Assembly (NCBI RefSeq): GCF_036323735.1
Contig: NC_086034.1
Coordinates: forward strand, 39,794,439-39,858,438
Direction: 5' to 3'
Length of the DNA: 64,000 nucleotides
From: Rattus norvegicus
Taxonomy: Eukaryota > Chordata > Mammalia > Rodentia > Muridae
The translations under genes and the position numbers were made by a program. Under the pieces are notes generated by a model. It saw only the letters and a program-made list of their open reading frames with translations, was not told the origin of the DNA and ran no database searches. Every line of letters begins with the position of its first letter. Position 1 is the first letter of the stretch. This document shows, piece after piece, positions 47,071 through 59,390 of the stretch.

Positions 47071-48429
47071 AGCACTTTGTTCTTTAATACACATTAAGTA
47101 GTTTAACTCATCAAAAGTTAATTGAGATTATTTTCAATAACTTTTTGAATGATTAATGTCAAACCTGGTACATAAAACTGTCTGCAAGCAGTTGTCTAAG
47201 AACGATGTCTCTGTTATGAATTTTAATTAAGAAAGTATCTTTAGACTTAAAAATACACAGTTTGTAAAAAAATGCAAATTTGGTTTTTTGTATGACCTAA
47301 GTATATCGTATAAAAATCATGGGAAACTGCAGTGTAAAAAACATGTTCTTGACCTTACCAATCAGGAGTGAACATTACTAACTGGAAAGACTTTTTTTCT
47401 TATAAATTAATAGTAACATTCACCAAGAAAATATACACAGCACTGACAGTGCTAATTTACTTTGAATTCATTGGTAGCTATTTTGACTAAATTTGCACCA
47501 ATTCATGTTCTTAAAGAACATGGTAAAAAATAAATCCTCAACATGATAAGAGTCAAGATATAAAAACAAGATATTTTTAGGCAAAGCACTGGTCTCTCAA
47601 GTCTTTAGTGTAGGGAAGATATGTTCAGAGAATTTAAAATGAAACCATATTAAAAATATGTTTTAAAAATAGCACTGAGTCAACAAGATGCCGAAACTCA
47701 GATTTTTATAGCTATTCCCATTTGTGTCACTATGAATTTTTATGTGAATGATACCTTGTAGTGCAAGGTGCTGTATCTAACGTATATTTAAGATAGACTG
47801 AAGATGTTTCCTCCTGTGGCTCAGGTAGCCTTATTCTATATCACTCTCATGTTTGTTGAATCAAAGAGAATTGAAAAAACTGGAAATCAAATAATACCAC
47901 AAAAGAAATCATGATTAAAAATGCTAAAGATATAAATATAACAAAAGATATTACTTAGCTTCTCGGCATTTAAAATTATACTAGACTTGAAGGTTTCTTA
48001 TTGGACCACATTATTCTTAACTATTAAACATGAAACAAAAAGGTTACAATCATGGATGCTCATGTTCTAATACAAGCTAATAATCACTTTATACTTAAGA
48101 CAGAACACAGTGCTACTTCCTCAACTACATCTCGACCTTCACTCCCTCATCTTTTTTTTAAATTTTTAATCTATATGCTTAAATTGTTATGGGATGATAT
48201 GACAATTGTTTGGGCAGCTCTATATTATAAAACTTATGTCCTTTAGCATTTATTTAATAAGATGTATCATCTCCCACAAACACACAGTCAGTATTTTACA
48301 GTAATAAGTTGGATATTTCAAGATGCAAACAAAACAAAACAAAAATATCTCAGGATTGCTAGTGAATATATAGGCCAGAATTTCCTGCTTCAGTGCCCAC
48401 AATAATGTGGTATAAGGAAACTAAAAAGT
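47071..48429. other. Unique AT-rich intron
   Basis: No element recognised. Confidence 0.45.
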
Positions 48430-48735
48430 CTAATATAGTTGTCTCCTGAGAGGCTCTGCGAGGGTCTTACAAATACAGAGGCAAATACTTGCAGCCAACT
48501 GTTGGACTGAGCATGGGATCTCCAATGGAGGTGTTAGAGAAAGGACTGAAAGAGCTGAAGGGGTTTAAAACCCATAGGAAGAACAACAATATCAACCAAC
48601 CAGACCCCCAGAGCTCCCACGGACTAAACCACTAACCAAAGCCTACACATGGAGTAACCCATGGATCTAGCCACATATGTAGCAGAGTATGGCCCTGTTG
48701 GACATCAATGGGAGGAGAAGCCCTTGGCATGCACT
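48430..48735 (+). mobile_element. LINE-1 fragment, plus orientation
   Basis: 'gagaggctctgcgagggtct', 'aggcaaatacttgcagccaa', and 'gacccccagagctcccacgg' are rodent L1 3' UTR phrases in plus orientation. It joins directly to a minus-oriented L1 piece. Confidence 0.75.
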
Positions 48736-48930
48736 TCTTGGCATCCACTATTATGTCTGGGTTTGGTGTTTGTATGTGGATGGGATGGATCCCCAGAGCA
48801 GGTAGTCTCTGCATGTCCTTTCTGTCAGTCTCTGCTCCACACTTTTTCTCCCTATTTCCTCCCATGAGTATTTTGTTCCCCCTTCTAAAAAGGACTTAAG
48901 CATCCATGCTTTGGTCTTACATCTTTAGAA
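48736..48930 (-). mobile_element. LINE-1 fragment, minus orientation
   Basis: 'cattcactattatgtctggg'-like text, 'gtctctgcatgtcctttctg', 'tccctatttcctcccatgag' and 'taaaaaggacttaagcatcc' match the reverse complement of L1 near the ORF2 end. Confidence 0.7.
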
Positions 48931-48974
48931 TTCACAAACCACATGAAACCCTATCACATTTCAAACACTTCCTT

Positions 48975-49115
48975 TTTAGTGTTTTGTTTTGATTTTGAAT
49001 TTATTTGTGACCTAGTCTAATTCTATGGTCCAGGCTGACTTTTAATTTCAACAACCTTTTTCCTATCTTCCCAAATACTGATACCACATACATGCCCCAC
49101 AACCCTGGACTACCT
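48975..49115 (-). repeat. B1-like SINE, degraded
   Basis: 'gacctagtctaattctatgg' then 'tccaggctgacttttaattt' and 'acatgccccacaaccctg' fit B1 in reverse. Confidence 0.5.
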
Positions 49116-50240
49116 TTCACCTTTAAAAGATAGAGGTTGTTATTATTGTTGTTTTTGATGATGATGGTGATGATGATGATGTCCTCATAAGCTTATATGA
49201 CACTGATTAGGAAAAATAGGAAGTTGGTGTTAATTAGGTGGCATGAACTCTATACATGGCTTTGCAATCCAAACTAATGTGGTCTGACAAAGGTTTTATC
49301 CTCTGATCCTGAGCCTCCCCTTCTTAGTTGCAGCAATGCTGGCCTGAGTCTTTACTGAGATCAATAACAGTTCCATGCCACAGTGCACAAAGCAAACTAG
49401 CCTACTTTTGTAATGGTTTGAGCAATCCTTGCTAGTCTGCTTTACTGTTTGTCTTTATCTCAGTTAATAGCGTAGCATCCAGCGTCAAAAGTGTCATTGG
49501 TCATTCCACTGTCTTACTTGTAAAACTAGAACCTCCCCCATCCCTATTGCATGTTATCTACCTATCTAACACCTATGTTCATTCCAAAGACTTTGACCTC
49601 TTGTGCTTCAAAATCTTCCCTTTCAGCTCTTGCTCTTAAAGCCCTTCTTCAACTTGTCAGACCCTTTGCTCACCAAAAGCATTTCCTTATTTATGGGTTT
49701 CTTTTCCATAGACAAAAATCCCAAGCCTTCTTGAAATTCTAATCTAGTAAGCAGTTCTTAATAGCTCAGTTCCAGGCACACGACAAAACTAATAATAGGG
49801 TCTGAGCTTCTCCATACATTTCCTGCCCCTATCAAATCCCTTGTTTTAAAAACATAAAATAAAATAAAAATAAAATAATAAATAGAAATTAAGAGTAAAA
49901 TAAAGCTATCAAGAACTCCATATTTTGGTCTTTCCTTTTTTTTCTCGACTACATTACCTAAGGGGTTACAGGTATGCTGTTAGTACCCAGAGCTCAGCTC
50001 CCAATATATATGAGTCAGTGCAGGACTAATAGAGCACAAGTTACAGATTGACATGAATCACCAGACTTCTCACTCATGGCAATTAAATGCATAGTGTTAA
50101 GTCTAAAAAGTGCTGTATGCTTTGAATAGTACCATGCAATGATGTCTACTTCCCAATCTTATAATCACTTCTGAAGTTTTCCACTAACAACTGGGAGAGT
50201 CATCAATATCACATCTCTATCCTCAGTCCCCCTTTAGTTT
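49116..50240. other. Unique intron with small simple repeats
   Basis: (GAT)n near 49160-49182 and (AAAAT)n near 49853-49890. Nothing else recognised. Confidence 0.5.
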
Positions 50241-50415
50241 CTGTGTGTGTGTGTGTGTGTGTGTATGTGTGTGTGTGTGTGTGTGTGTGTAAGTAACTTA
50301 TCTTACAAGTTTCTCTACACAACTGTAACATTTCGTCATATACTATTTTTGTTAGGGTACTATCCTTTAATATTGTTTAAATGTATGTGTGTGTGTGTGT
50401 ATGTGTGTGTGTGTG
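50241..50415. repeat. Two (GT)n microsatellites
   Basis: Runs at 50241-50290 and about 50385-50415, separated by about 95 bp of unique sequence. Confidence 0.95.
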
Positions 50416-53040
50416 CGCACACGTGCTTGCATATATGTGATTTTTTTTTACCCCATGCTACTCTCTGTTTCTTACATGCAAATAGGTTGTAATGCTTTTC
50501 CTTCTACTTTTGATATATAGATCCTTTATTGTAGAATATTTTATTGCATTGATTATACTTTATTCAGCACATACTTTATTTTATCCCTTACAATGAATTC
50601 CATCTGAGCTAAAACTATGATAACATTTTTGTCACAATTAAGTAGCACTTATAGGTATGACTGCAGTGGATGTTAGTAGACTTTTAGAAGACAGGCTAAA
50701 GATTTAAAACAAATAAAGAGTTATCACTCCAATGCTAAGTACATATTTATGCTAAAGGAATATGATCATATTTTGATGTCAGTTTTAAAAATGTGTCTGT
50801 CAATGCCTATGGCTATATACATTACATTTTAAAAATAAGCCAGCATAGTTACAACAATCACTCAGTCCATAGAAATGTCACTGAATCATTCCAAATAAGA
50901 AATGAAGTTTGATTTATTGTCTCTACATTTATTGTTTAGATGCTGTTCATGAACTGAGAAACCAGATAAAATGTAAGACTTCCTATTTTCTTAATTATAT
51001 TCCAAACGTGGAAATTATTTTTCTCTAGGTCTTTGATATTTTTGTATCTGTATATGAAAACAGACAAACACGCAGAAAATAATGACTTTTAAAAATTGAA
51101 GTAAAGCAAAGGTTGAGGTTTATATGATGCTGGTTAAAAAGATATATTTGGACCAGAAATGATACTCAGTGTTACTATAATCTCAAAGACACCTGCAGAG
51201 ATCTGCAGTGGAATCACTGTCTTTGATGATGCTCACAGTTAAAGATTTATAGGAAGAAAAAGATACCCTAAATCCCAAGGGGTTATGGGAGAAAGATTTC
51301 TAAGGTCTTTTCAAGTATTTTAAGATCTCTACAAAGTAACAACTTGGAGAAGAGTGAGATGTGCAGTATTTTAATCTATATAATCCTTGCTGCTTCCATT
51401 TTCCTCACTGTATAAAATAGAAGGCAAGAAAGGGACACAAAGAAGTTACTGTAGTTTTATGAGACAGCATGATGCACTGCACAAGAAAAGGTTCTTTTGT
51501 ATGTCTGTAAAGATTAATGTCTTCGTATGAGAGGATGACAGAATGCATAGTAGAAACACCATTCACTGCATCTTAGAGTTGTAGTCAGCAAGTACGTAGT
51601 TTTACAAAGGTACAGATTTAAGTACTTAGAACTAGGGTTGCCTGATATATTTCTGTTTTTAACTCTAATCAAGAAATTATCACTTTATTTTTATGAAATT
51701 CATAAACCTATGCCTCTTTATGCTCTCATGTGTGTTCACATGTGCTTGCATCTGATGTGTGTATAATCTGATGTGTATAATCTATTTATAAGCATGCTCC
51801 TATGAGTGTGGATGTATATACATGTGCATGCTTACCTGTAAGTGCCAGGAAAAAAAATTGCTGACACACCTCAAATGCCATAATGTGGTTTTGAGAAAGG
51901 ACTTACCCCTGGAAAGTGGATCTCATCAATTTAACTAGACTGTGGGGCCAATATATCCTTGAGATCATATATGTCTTCCACTCTAGGACCGGAATTGTAA
52001 TCACGCAGCCAGTGGTTTTTACAAAACGTCTACAGATAGAACCAAGGTACTCTTGTTTGTTTATAAAACATTTTACTGGCTCAGTCATGTAACTGACTCC
52101 TCTTTCTTGATTTTTTTTTGTTTAATATACCTATTGCTAAAATTCCCATCTAAAAGTTCATATGTACAGAATTTAAGTAGTATACATTAACAAAGACATA
52201 GGACAAACACAGGCAGATACATTGGCTTTTCAGAATGTATCTTCCCTTACAGTCAAGAAAAGGTAAATACAGCATTTTATACTAGAAAAATTATTATTTT
52301 TTAAAAAAGCATTTGCTGATGTCCTACAGATACTGTAGGAGAATATATTCCTAAAATGACATAAATTAGTCATTTATTGCAAAGAAAATGTGGGGCCCTA
52401 TTATAGAAATGTTACTGTGAAGCTGACTGTAGCCTATACTTTGTTTTCTTGTGAAAATGCTGTCCATGCTAACGTCACGGTCTCCATTTGAATTGGTTTT
52501 CTTTCCCCCTTCTCACATCCCATCTGGAGTCCTGTGACCATTTAAATGACCTTATTCCTTAAGAATATTTTATGTTTGTTTCTACCCCAAAAAATATTTC
52601 TTGCTTTTTGTTCAATGTTTGTAACTATTGCTTTATTTGCTAGTTATCTGTGGTTATACATTTAGTGATTGTCATCTGTCAAATAAAAAAAGATTTTTTT
52701 TGCCACCAAATCTTTATATGCATACAAATAAATGGATTAAAATCAAAAAACCAAATATTACATAATAATATTTCTCAGTTTATCAAGGGACTCAGAAACA
52801 CGTCAGTGACTCTGAGCTGAGAGCTATAACAGATATAACACAATTTACCTGTGACCTTCAATATGTTAATTAACAATTGATTAATATCTGGCTCCTGCTT
52901 GGTGATCTCTTGGTTATGTTTTTCCTTTTTCAGTGCAAATGTATTATCAAAAGTAAATGAGGGGGCTGACAGTAGCTCCCTCACTAAAGCACATTATCCA
53001 AACTCTTGATTTCAGATTGAATCTGAACCGCTATCACTCT
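50416..53040. other. Unique AT-rich intron
   Basis: No element recognised, apart from low-complexity TGTGT/ATGTGT sequence around 51720-51840. Confidence 0.45.
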
Positions 53041-53170
53041 TGTAAAAATACCAGTCGTGGTGATCTGTGACTGCAATCCCAGCATTGTAGAGACAGAATC
53101 AAGGCCCTGGGGTTTACTGGCCAGCCTCCTCGCTAAATCTTTGACATTCAATTAAAAAAAATATTCAATT
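53041..53170 (+). repeat. B1-family SINE remnant
   Basis: 'gtggtgatctgtgactgcaa' with 'tcccagcattgtagagacag' and an A-rich end. Confidence 0.5.
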
Positions 53171-54140
53171 AAAAAAAAAACTTCTCCTTCATTACATAAG
53201 AGGCATTAACCTCTGCCTTTCAATCCATGAAAACATTCACTCACAAACACATGCATACACAACAGTAAATGATTGTCAAAAAGGATCTAAAAGTCTCTTC
53301 CATGAATGAGATGGTGTATGTTTTACTGTCACTTAAAAGTGGCTTCTTGCAGTAGAGAAGGGCAGTCAGGGATGGGTTTCAGTAGGAAATTCATGTACAA
53401 GATATTCATGGAAGCCACATAGAGGGACTAGGAAGATATCACTGCCTCTTATGTGAAAGAATTTAGTCTTTGAGGACGGGACATCCTCAACCACTATGCT
53501 TTTGGGACATTGGCATAGGTCAACGGAAGGTATGTCCCTCCTGAGACTAGGGATGAGATCTGAGGTATCATCTTAGAGATGGTGACATAAATGAGTACTG
53601 TTTAGCCACAGAGAAGGAATTCACATTTTCTCTCAGTCATTTCATGGAACGAATGGGGATATCATTTGACAAGGTTTTAACTGTTGATCTCACAGGCTTA
53701 CACTTGAAGTGTTATTTGGAGAGTCTGAGTAAGAATTTTTTTTCAAGTCAAGCATTGCTTCTGCTGATTCTTCACACCCTACTGACAATATGTAATTTCC
53801 TCTAGTTTATCTGTTGCTAGAATTTTTGTAGATTTGTTGTAACATTTTTTAAGGGCTACACTCAGCTTTTTCTATTTTCCTAGCAGGAGTCTTTCCAGAG
53901 CAAACACCAGCACTAGCTACTGAGATCTGCTTTAGAAGGACACCATAACTTTACATATGAGATTTCACATGTGCCTAATGTCCGCACTAAAATTAACAGT
54001 CTAAATTACAGAAAAATATGCTGAGAGTGTACCTAATGTTCTTTTATAAAGACATATAGATAAGTCATTCAATAGTAACTTTAGTCAGGGCAGTGGTGAC
54101 TTAATTTATATTGAAAGAAATCCTAATGGCTTTTTAAAAC
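53171..54140. other. Unique intron sequence
   Basis: No element recognised. Confidence 0.45.
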
Positions 54141-54145
54141 AATGC

Positions 54146-54510
54146 TTTTATTTTTTATTGGATATTTTTTATTTACATTTGAAATGTTATCTACTTTCCC
54201 CCACCCACACACCCACCTCATCCTGCCTTCCCACCCTGACATTTCCCTACACTGGGAGGGGGGTCGGGAGGAGGGAGGTGTTGGGCGGGCTTCAGCTTTG
54301 GCAGGACCAAGGGCTTCTCCTCCATTTGGTGCCTAACAAGGTCATTCTCTGTAACAATTGCAGCTGGAGCCATGAGTCAGTCCATGTATAGTCTGGATGG
54401 TGGTTTAGTCCTTGGGAGCTCTGGTTGGTTGGCATTGTTGTTTTTATGGGGTTTTAAAACCTTCAGCTCCTTCAGTCCTTTCTCTAACTCTAACTTTTAT
54501 CAAAGTTCCC
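54146..54510 (-). mobile_element. LINE-1 3' UTR fragment
   Basis: T-rich start 'ttttttatttacatttgaaa', C-rich block, 'ggcaggaccaagggcttctc', 'gagtcagtccatgtatagtc' and 'gggagctctggttggttggc'. A 5'-truncated minus-strand L1. Confidence 0.85.
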
Positions 54511-57035
54511 TGCTGCTTTGCTTTTGGACTACTTTGTATTTATCTGTATCAGTAGTTAAATGATATAATTTGTTCATTTTCATAGGGACACAGACCTAGT
54601 AAGTAATCAAAAATTATCAAAAATATGTTTTGTTTCTCAATGATGACTCCAGGTTATGACTATTGTATAAGCTATATAATTTGTATAATTGGATTATATT
54701 GTATAAAGTATACAACACTGTATAATTATACAATTTTCCTCTAAGAAACATCCCATCAGGGTGGCACCTATTAGAAGCTGGGCAGATACTTTTGCTTGTA
54801 TATGGATTTAAGCTGTCTGTAAAGCATAGGAGAAAAAGCATACAGAGTACAAAACAAGAGATACAAAGGATATATTTGTGGTATCATAATCTGTAGTTAG
54901 AATAATATACCAAAAATAATCCTTTTTAAGCAATAATGAAAAGGATCTTAGAAAAAGCTAATAAGAATGATGATTCAGTAATTGTGTGATAATTTGTATT
55001 GCATCACAAAACAGAATCCATTGTTCTTGTGGAGTAAAAAATTGTAACTTCAATACAGCTTTTAAACGTTACCAATGTCTGTGTGTTTTTTGACCTCATA
55101 GTGAATAATTTTTTCAAAATATAATTTGTTTGGTCATGTATCTTATATGACATGTTGCATATAAAACTTGTGTTTTATGTCATGGCAAGAAAGCAGAAAG
55201 TATCCTTTTAAAAACTTTTTGTTGAGTTTCTATTTAATATCTGATATTGAGTTAAAATTACAGAGATAAAATAGTTAATAAATAAGCCCGTCCTTGAGGA
55301 ACTTACAGTTTTAAGGTAAGAGAAAAATCTGCAAAAAACTAAAACAGAAACATGAAATAGATACCGTGTGTGTACAGAAACTATCAAAAGAACAAATGTG
55401 CACCAGTGCTTTGCATATTAAAAAGAAAATGCAACCATTATTCTACTCAGTTTAATAAAAACCATGGAAGGATACAGGTCAAATTTACAAAGCAATTTTA
55501 AACTGGAGTGTTTGATCTTTATGCATGGAACAACAGACTAGAAAAAATGCCCCTGACTCAAATCCTGATTCAGATATAGCAGGAATGTACTCTAAAATGT
55601 AAAACTCTAAAAAGAACAAATAAATAAAACCTAAACTCTAAGACTAATATTTGCATGTGCAAATATAGGGAATGGAAGCTTATGCTTACTTTGGATAGAA
55701 AAATAGAATAATAATTTTATTATTACAATTATTAACAAATACATTTTCTTCAATAATAATGAAGTCCCAATGTAGAGAATTTTTAAATCTGAACAAAAAG
55801 TTTCCCATTGTAAATGTTTCTCAGGTGTTCTCAGAGTTATGTAGGAGTTCAATGCCCCAGTTATCTCTATGTTAAGCATCATCTAGTCATATTACCTTAG
55901 CAGTTAAGTTTATAACACTGTCAAAAATATCTCAAGGTTTAGTATAATTGGTGTGGAAAATCTGTGATCGTATATCTTCACCAATCATCTTGAAATTCTT
56001 CCATTCATTAACACTGTCATATTACTAATCACTTAGCTTTTAAGTTTAACTGCACCTGGAAAGTTACTATTAGGGATTAAATTCCCTGTTATTTGTCAGT
56101 GACACTTTCTCCCGGAGAACTTCTTACATGGAGAGCATGCATTTCAGAAATTGTGATGGGACCACATCTACTTATTAGTTTCTCTCTCTGATGACAACAG
56201 AGGGTTTAAATTCTAATTTGGAAAATGCATGTTGTTGGCATGCAGTTTTAGCAGAGGTTCAACTCTGGGCTGAGTTGCTCAATTGATTCACACATTTTAT
56301 TGCTTCTGTCATCTAATTCCTACTTCTAATTCAAAAACCAGATTGAGGAAACTCATTATTCCCTTTTCCTGGCTACTACTTCAAGCAAAACAAAGCTACA
56401 AACTGTACTATCCTTGATGGGAAGCAACAAAGCAAAAACAAACAATGAATAAATACGTCACACTTCTTTGCAGACACATTCTTATATTTGTTATTTTCAG
56501 TAAGCATTGGTAGACTCAATATAAACATGTAAGCTTGGTAAGACAACCAGTGAGGATCCATCATACATGTCCCATGTTACAAGACATTCTGGCTGAATGT
56601 TTTTCCTTGCACCCTCCTTTGTGTATCACCCTCATTGCACATACATGTGTTTTCCTGTTTGCAGTAGTAAGTGTATGTGTATATTTCTCTGTGTACATAA
56701 GCACATGAGTGTGGATGCCTGGACCTTGTACTCTTGAGCTTTTAACTGCAGAGTTTTGTTTGTGCAAGTTTCTTCAATACTCTTTTTAGAAACATTTGCT
56801 AAATTTACATTGGTAGCAGTTACTCTGCAGACCTCTACTTACCTAAGGGCAGGACACAAGGGTAGCATTTCATGTTTGAAACATTCTAATCACATTCAGT
56901 GCTCCTTTCTAAAATGGCCCAAACAGCCTGTAATATTCTAATAATTCAAGTAAGTTTTTTGAACAAAAATACATATATGTAGTTTCAAGTATAAAGCAAA
57001 CATGCAAGTAAAGATTCCTATCAGTATTCATTTCT
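54511..57035. other. AT-rich intron with possible L2 remnant
   Basis: 'cttgaggaacttacagtttt' near 55296 may be the end of an L2. Nothing else recognised. Confidence 0.4.
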
Positions 57036-57039
57036 TTTC

Positions 57040-57146
57040 ATGTTAAGAAATTTTTCTGTACTGATGATTGAATGTAGAGCCTCATGCGTGCTATGCAAGT
57101 ATTCTATTCCTCAGCTATACAACAGGCTTAATTTTGTTTATAATCG

Positions 57147-57186
<40 letters not shown>

Positions 57187-57330
57187 TGATTTGAGAAAGG
57201 TTCTTGGTCTATAGCTCAAAAATGTCTCTAATTTCATTGGGTCACCTGGGACTCTCTGGGTTCAATTAACTCGCCTGTTTAAGCCTTTTGAGTATCTGAG
57301 GCAACAAGAGTGCCATGGTACCCAGTCATT
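57040..57330 (-). repeat. B4-like SINE split by (CAT)n
   Basis: An ID-like part ('cctcatgcgtgctatgcaag') and a B1-like part ('gtcacctgggactctctggg') in reverse orientation, the two modules of B4. They are separated by a (CAT)n tract at 57147-57186. Confidence 0.5.
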
Positions 57331-57514
57331 ACCTATAACTTTATAGGAAATTCTGTGTCTCAAGGAGAGGGATACATAGCTATTTTGATCCAAATTCTAA
57401 CACTACCCCTATATTAGTAACTACAGAGTTATAATTATGTCATTTGCTTCTAAATTTATTCATATTCCATTCCACTCTATTCCCTCTATATTACATAGGG
57501 CTTATTTTTATTAT

Positions 57515-57720
57515 CAATTTCTTTAACATTTATTTACTTGTGTATATGTGTGTCTATGTTTATGTGAGTATTTATGTGTTGGCCATGTGCATTCCACAGC
57601 ATATATGTGGAGGTCAAAAGATAACTTTTAGGGGTCAGTTCTCTCCGTTTGCCATATTATTTCTAGGGTTAGAATTGGGTTGTCTGGCCTGGCCGCAGGT
57701 ATCTCTATAGCCCTTCAGGT
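57515..57720 (-). repeat. B3-type SINE
   Basis: 'ccacagcatatatgtggagg' then 'tcaaaagataacttttaggg' and 'gtcagttctctccg' fit the reverse complement of a B3/RSINE element. Confidence 0.6.
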
Positions 57721-59337
57721 TTGTTTTGTAACCATTTTAGTAGTTGTAACTAAAATATGATCTTAAATCACAAACTATAATTTCCTCCACTAACTTAGAC
57801 AATCACCATTTCTTAGGCATTCACTATGTGACTTTATAAGTACGTCTAGTTCAAAATAGTCTTTTCTATTGAGCAAGTATATGACTGGAATCAGAACAAG
57901 TGTCAAACCTTCTCAACAGCTTTCCTGCCTCAAGCTCCTGAAAATGGTGCTTGTACATTTCTTGACACTTGACCTAAATTTCTTTTCTGTACTTTAAGTA
58001 CTATGCTTTGAAAGGTAATATTTCCTCAGTCAAGCATGGGTAACCATGCTGGGTATGCAAGAATACACATAGAACTTGATGAGATGATAATTATACTGAA
58101 ATTCTTAACATTATACATTGATCATAATAGTGGATTGACATACCTTGGTGCAGAGTTGCTTGAATAAAAAGAATTAACAAAATAGAGCAAAATGGTATTT
58201 TATAACATGCTTTGTAGTCTGAAGCATAGATTGACTAGGATGTTGGATTATATTCACCTCTATATAATTTTTTTCATAGAAAAACAGGAGAATCATGTGG
58301 GTGAGGTTTAATTCATTGAAAGTATAAAATTATTGATTCAATATTACCTCATGTAATAAACCTTAAGTGTAATTGTTTATTCTTTGAAATTTATTCTTTT
58401 TCAGTCTATTACATAATAAAACAGATATCTACTGCACAAAGTAACTTAAAAAGATTGTTTTCAATCTCTAAAGGATAATATAAAGCCAAACCAAGAATCT
58501 AAAATGACAAACTGTTCTGGGAGACTTTGAAGTAATATAAAAAGACTTTTCATCTTATTAGTATTGACCTGTGAAGTTTACACAGTCAGGTTTAGCCACA
58601 ATATGTTATAATCTATCCAAATAGCAAACCTATGTTTGGCCTCTATAAAAATAAAACATTACCTGGTATAACCTGCTGACCACCACGTTAATGAAAAATT
58701 TACCTGTGGTTTTTGTGCGTTGGCATTTATTTTGCAAGCCTCTCTTAATCATCACCTATTTACATTTCAAAAAGAGATGAACAGTGATATTTTGTTCCTC
58801 ACTTTATTAGGATGAAAACTAACACATGAAAAGTGTTTAATAAAACAGAAATATTTTAGTAAATTATGAAAGCTTTAGCACTTAAAAACTAATGTTTTAT
58901 CTATACAATTTTGAAACATAAATCCATTTAAATTCATGTGTAACTCATCTTTTAAATTTTTTTCAAAATATACCAAACCTGAAATTTCTAACTGACTTGT
59001 GATAATATTTGTGTTCTTATAATTTTGACTGATTTTTTATTAAAATTAATCACCAAAACATAGAAATTATCCTGATAAAAGAGGCAAAAACCTGTGGTCT
59101 TTCAACGATAATCAAGGAAAATATTAAGAAACTTTTATAGTATTTTAGTACTAACCCAGATAGGTATTATTAAAACAGAGGAACTCAGACAGTATTTATA
59201 AGAATAGAATTAGGTATAACAGCTTTGGGAAGATTATGATGTCTACCAAAGTTTAATATACTAATCTAACCATACTCACGCCTGCCCTATTATTCAGAAA
59301 TTTTCTAAAGAAAGTCTCAGGTGTGATACACAGTACT
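57721..59337. other. Unique AT-rich intron
   Basis: No element recognised. Confidence 0.45.
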
Positions 59338-59345
59338 CACATACA

Positions 59346-59379
<34 letters not shown>

Positions 59380-59390
59380 CATACATACAT
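59338..59390. repeat. (ACAT)n microsatellite
   Basis: About 12 units with one ATAT interruption. Confidence 0.95.
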
